Source: Planctomycetota bacterium
Lineage (GTDB): Bacteria; Planctomycetota; Phycisphaerae; WQYP01
Assembly: GCA_021816165.1 (NCBI GenBank)
Contig: JAKAYZ010000049.1
Location: 1-8,591, forward strand
Direction of reading: 5' to 3'
Length of the DNA stretch: 8,591 bases
This document shows positions 6,467 to 8,591 of the stretch, piece after piece. The position numbers and the translations under genes are program-made. Under the pieces are notes generated by a model. It saw only the letters and a list, made by a program, of their open reading frames with translations. It was not told where the DNA came from and did not search any database. Positions within the stretch are counted from its first letter, which is position 1, and every line of letters begins with the position of its first letter.

Positions 6467-7570
6467 ATGATTGAATCGGTGGAATACATCGTTCCTGCCC
6501 AACTACATAATCGTATTGTACGGGCGGCGTACATGCACCGCGGCTATCTGTCCGACGAGGCCGAAATGGCCGCAACATTCAGTGAACTTACGGCCCGGCA
6601 CGGCATCAAGACACACAATGCCATTAAAGCCCTGCATCTCGATGAATTATTTGGTTCAGCAGTCGGAGGCTGTAAGCCCGGGGCCGTCATAGACGAACTA
6701 CCCAGCCGGTATCCGGCTGTCGCCCGCTGGAACGCCAACCGCAAATTGGGGCAGGCCGTGGGTGAAATGGCCATCAACCGGGCGATGGAACTTGCGGACC
6801 AATTCGGCGTAGGCACGGTGGTGGTGGATAATGCATTTCACTACCTGTGGGGCGGCGGTTACGTTATCAGCGCTGCCCGAAAGGGGTACATCGCGTATAC
6901 CAATTGCACGGCAGCCCTGGCCGAGGTGGTGCCATTTGGCGGAAAATTTCCCACCCTCGGCACCAATCCGCACTCGTGGGGCTTTCCCACGACCGACGCA
7001 GTCGGATTCCCTGTCTGCATCGACTGGGCCACCAGCACCGTCGCCATGGGACGGGTACAGCAATTTGCACGCGAAAAAAAGCCGCTTGGTTCCGGATGGG
7101 CGGTTGACGCCGAAGGTAAGGAAACCACCGATCCGCAACGGGTGGCGGCATTGCTGCCATTTGCCGGGCACAAGGGGTACGGCCTGTCTCTGATTGATGA
7201 ACTGGTAGCGGCATTTATTGGTGGGTCCCTTCCGACCATTCGCAGCCGTCCCACGCAGGGAAGTCCGGGTGAAAAACATACCTGCTGCTTCTATTTTCAA
7301 TGCATCCGTCCCGACGCCCTGGCCTGCGATGCTTTCGCCCTGGGGCGTACCATGGCTGAGAATGTCAAAGCCGTGATTGCGGATATTCGCGGCCACGGCA
7401 ACGAACATGTGCTGCTTCCCGGTGAGCCCGAGGCGCGGGCGCTGGCACGATCGGAGCGCCTCGGCGGGCTGCTGTTTACGGAAGCGGAAATTGATGCCTT
7501 GGCGGCTATTGCAGCCGGGGCGGCAGTGCCGTTTGATCGCAATTCAATTGTAAAAGTATTGGAGAAATAA
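6467..7570 (+). CDS. Ldh_2 family oxidoreductase (malate/L-lactate/2,3-diketogulonate reductase-like)
   Basis: This is a 367-residue cytosolic NAD(P)-dependent dehydrogenase of the Ldh_2 family (PF02615), which includes 2,3-diketo-L-gulonate reductase (YiaK), ureidoglycolate dehydrogenase and sulfolactate dehydrogenase (ComC). The family has its own fold and is unrelated to classical Rossmann enzymes. Seen in order: RHGIKTHN (44-51), the position of the usual RG-x-x-SHG segment; VVVDNAFHY (118-126), with H125 matching the catalytic His; GTNPHSW (165-171); DWATSTVAMG (186-195); FAGHKGYGLSLIDEL (232-246); and PGEPEA (318-323) near the C-terminus. Length is normal for the family. It starts 11 bases after the 2-hydroxyacid dehydrogenase stop, and its TAA overlaps the SDR start by one base. 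These enzymes typically act on the C2 keto/hydroxyl of 2-keto acids, often with stereochemistry opposite to D-2-hydroxyacid dehydrogenases. The actual substrate is unknown. Confidence 0.9.
   Translation: MIESVEYIVPAQLHNRIVRAAYMHRGYLSDEAEMAATFSELTARHGIKTHNAIKALHLDELFGSAVGGCKPGAVIDELPSRYPAVARWNANRKLGQAVGEMAINRAMELADQFGVGTVVVDNAFHYLWGGGYVISAARKGYIAYTNCTAALAEVVPFGGKFPTLGTNPHSWGFPTTDAVGFPVCIDWATSTVAMGRVQQFAREKKPLGSGWAVDAEGKETTDPQRVAALLPFAGHKGYGLSLIDELVAAFIGGSLPTIRSRPTQGSPGEKHTCCFYFQCIRPDALACDAFALGRTMAENVKAVIADIRGHGNEHVLLPGEPEARALARSERLGGLLFTEAEIDALAAIAAGAAVPFDRNSIVKVLEK
7561..7564 (+). promoter_or_regulatory. Ribosome binding site of the SDR gene
   Basis: GGAG lies within the last codons of the upstream gene, five bases before the ATG at 7570. 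With the one-base TAATG overlap it supports this start and coupled translation. Confidence 0.6.
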
Positions 7571-8358
7571 TGTCCTACACACCGTTGGATGTAAAAGATA
7601 AAGTGGTTGTGGTCACCGGAGGCACCAGTGGCCTCGGTCGCGCGGTAACGCTGGGCTTTGCGCAGGCCGGGGCCAGGGTGGTTGCGGCATCGTCAAATCC
7701 CGACAAAGTAGCCGCCATCGCCGCAGAACTGGCGGAATTCGGATCGCACCACCATGCCGCTCCTCTGGATGTAACCGATCCGGATGGTGTGCAGAAGTTT
7801 TTTCAAATGGTCGCGGATAAGTATGGCCGCATCGACAGTCTGCTGCATGCCGCCGGCATTATGAAGCGCTGCCTCGCCGTCGACCTGGCCATTGCAGACT
7901 TCGAACGTGTGCTGAAGGTGAACCTCACCGGCAATTTTATTGTGGCACAGGCGGCCGGACGTATCATGCTTAAGCAATCGCCGGATCATCTCGGCATCCG
8001 TGGATCGATAACCAGTATCGCCTCGCTTTCATCGTTCGTTTCCTTCTCTGAAGTCATCGCTTACTCGGTGTCAAAGGCCGGGGTCAATGGCATCACACGG
8101 GGGCTGGCCAACGAATGGACGCCCCTTGGGGTGCGGGTGAATGCCATCGCCCCGGGTGTATTTCCCACGGAACTTAATCGGCCGCTGATTGACGGTACGC
8201 CTCGGGGACAGTGGATAAAGGCGCATACCCCCGCAGGTCGTTTTGGCGACGCCGACGAAATTGTCGGGCTGGCAATTTATCTCGCCAGTGATTCTGCCAG
8301 TTTTACCAGCGGTCAGACGATTGCAGTGGATGGTGGCTTCCTGGCGAAGGGGGTCTAG
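7570..8358 (+). CDS. SDR family oxidoreductase (KduD/gluconate-5-dehydrogenase-like)
   Basis: This is a 262-residue classical short-chain dehydrogenase. It has the nucleotide-binding motif TGGTSGLG (16-23), an HAAG variant of NNAG (93-96), the structural Asn in KVNLTG (116-121; N118), a catalytic Ser in the TSIASLSS stretch (148-155), and the Y-x-x-x-K pair Y165/K169 in YSVSK. APGVFPTELN (194-203) follows the expected Pro-Gly turn, and VDGGF (253-257) closes the fold. After the second strand the sequence is ASSNPDK (40-46), with neither the Asp typical of NAD use nor a clear Arg for NADP. Close relatives by general appearance include 2-deoxy-gluconate/5-keto-uronate dehydrogenases (KduD) and gluconate 5-dehydrogenases, which oxidise or reduce a secondary alcohol of a sugar acid. 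It is the last gene of the cluster, overlapping the Ldh gene by one base, and it is followed by a weak terminator-like hairpin. Exact substrate uncertain. Confidence 0.9.
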   Translation: MSYTPLDVKDKVVVVTGGTSGLGRAVTLGFAQAGARVVAASSNPDKVAAIAAELAEFGSHHHAAPLDVTDPDGVQKFFQMVADKYGRIDSLLHAAGIMKRCLAVDLAIADFERVLKVNLTGNFIVAQAAGRIMLKQSPDHLGIRGSITSIASLSSFVSFSEVIAYSVSKAGVNGITRGLANEWTPLGVRVNAIAPGVFPTELNRPLIDGTPRGQWIKAHTPAGRFGDADEIVGLAIYLASDSASFTSGQTIAVDGGFLAKGV

Positions 8359-8398
8359 GAGCCTGTCCGAGTAATAACAAGGCTGTGATGTACCGGTG

Positions 8399-8428
8399 GG
8401 CGAACCGTGAAACTCCGTTGCGCCTTTT
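8399..8428 (+). terminator. Possible terminator after the SDR gene
   Basis: GGCG+AAC (8399-8405) can pair with GTT+CGCC (8417-8419 and 8421-8424, with G8420 bulged) around an 11-base loop. Four T residues (8425-8428) follow. A longer alternative stem exists between GTGGGCG (8396-8402) and CGCCCAC (8447-8453). The stem is short, so this is tentative, but the position 40 bases after the stop is suitable. Confidence 0.35.
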
Positions 8429-8455
8429 GCCCGGAATTATAGGTGCCGCCCACAG

Positions 8456-8484
8456 GCGACAACCGGGAGAATTGCTTCTATAAT
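8456..8484 (+). promoter_or_regulatory. Candidate promoter near the window end
   Basis: TATAAT (8479-8484) matches the housekeeping -10 exactly. GCGACA (8456-8461) matches four of six -35 bases at the ideal 17-base spacing. Transcription would start near 8491 and read off the right edge, which would begin a new transcription unit after the catabolic cluster. Confidence 0.4.
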
Positions 8485-8527
8485 TAGCCACTGGGGTGGG
8501 TGGAATGCCGAGGCCGCCGGGGGTCAG

Positions 8528-8591
8528 ATGAAGTGGGGGTGGCTGGGTATTTCCGCCTGCTTGGGATGGGTGGACGCCCCGGGAGGATGCC
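8528..8591 (+). CDS. Possible start of a gene running off the window (partial)
   Basis: From the ATG at 8528 a frame stays open to the edge of the window, encoding about 21 residues that begin MKWGWLGISACLGW. It lies about 37 bases after the predicted start of the 8456-8484 promoter. ISAC resembles a lipobox (small residues before Cys), but only 10 residues precede the Cys, shorter than usual for a lipoprotein signal. The G-rich stretch upstream is not a clear ribosome binding site. With so little sequence this is a suggestion only. Confidence 0.2.
   Translation, partial: MKWGWLGISACLGWVDAPGGC

Noticed and set aside
6698..7408. Long antisense open frame (236 codons) opposite the Ldh-family gene
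   Set aside because: It is fully contained in a gene with clear family motifs, shows no recognisable protein features, and reflects the GC-rich codon pattern of the sense strand.
8359..8380. GAGCCTGTCCGAG just after the SDR stop, which looks somewhat like an insertion-sequence end
   Set aside because: I found no matching inverted copy, target duplication or transposase fragment in the window, so a mobile element cannot be supported.
8303..8491. Small antisense open frame after the SDR gene
   Set aside because: The 62-residue product is Pro/Ser/Arg-rich with no motif, and it overlaps the end of the SDR gene and the terminator-like hairpin.

Overview
The window looks like a chromosomal stretch from a free-living heterotroph of the Planctomycetota (Phycisphaerae-like) or possibly Verrucomicrobiota. 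The main clue is a secreted protein with a textbook PEP-CTERM tail. Supporting clues are a LacI-type regulator with an atypical hinge, moderate-to-high GC, and a sugar-acid gene cluster of the kind these polysaccharide degraders carry. This placement is an inference from style, not from a marker gene. All convincing genes lie on the + strand. I found no tRNA, rRNA, CRISPR array or complete insertion sequence.

Region 1 (1-1023) holds a PEP-CTERM protein of 300 residues with its own ribosome binding site, followed by a GC-rich hairpin and T-run that looks like an intrinsic terminator. Region 2 (1024-2519) holds a LacI/GalR-family regulator whose start is ambiguous (1087 or 1237), then a 233-bp intergenic stretch with inverted and direct repeats, a possible promoter, and the ribosome binding site of the next gene.

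Region 3 (2520-8358) is a five-gene, apparently co-transcribed catabolic cluster. It encodes an MFS sugar-acid transporter (ACS/ExuT type), a divergent uronate-isomerase-like amidohydrolase, a D-isomer-specific 2-hydroxyacid dehydrogenase, an Ldh_2-type (malate/L-lactate/diketogulonate) dehydrogenase and a classical SDR dehydrogenase. The last four genes are packed tightly (4-bp overlap, 11-bp gap, 1-bp overlap). The exception is a 262-bp gap between transporter and isomerase, which contains a perfect 10-bp inverted repeat just ahead of the isomerase ribosome binding site. A weak hairpin with a T-run follows the SDR gene.

Region 4 (8359-8591) is mostly non-coding. It carries a good promoter-like pair and possibly the first codons of a gene running off the window.

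Proposed working model (inference): the LacI-type protein senses a sugar acid or its breakdown product and controls import by the MFS protein. The amidohydrolase then interconverts an aldose and ketose acid, and three dehydrogenases reshape the hydroxyl/keto pattern. The window contains no kinase, dehydratase or aldolase, so the product must enter central metabolism through enzymes encoded elsewhere. An isomerase followed by three unrelated dehydrogenases does not match any standard hexuronate operon that I recognise, and it is the most interesting content here.
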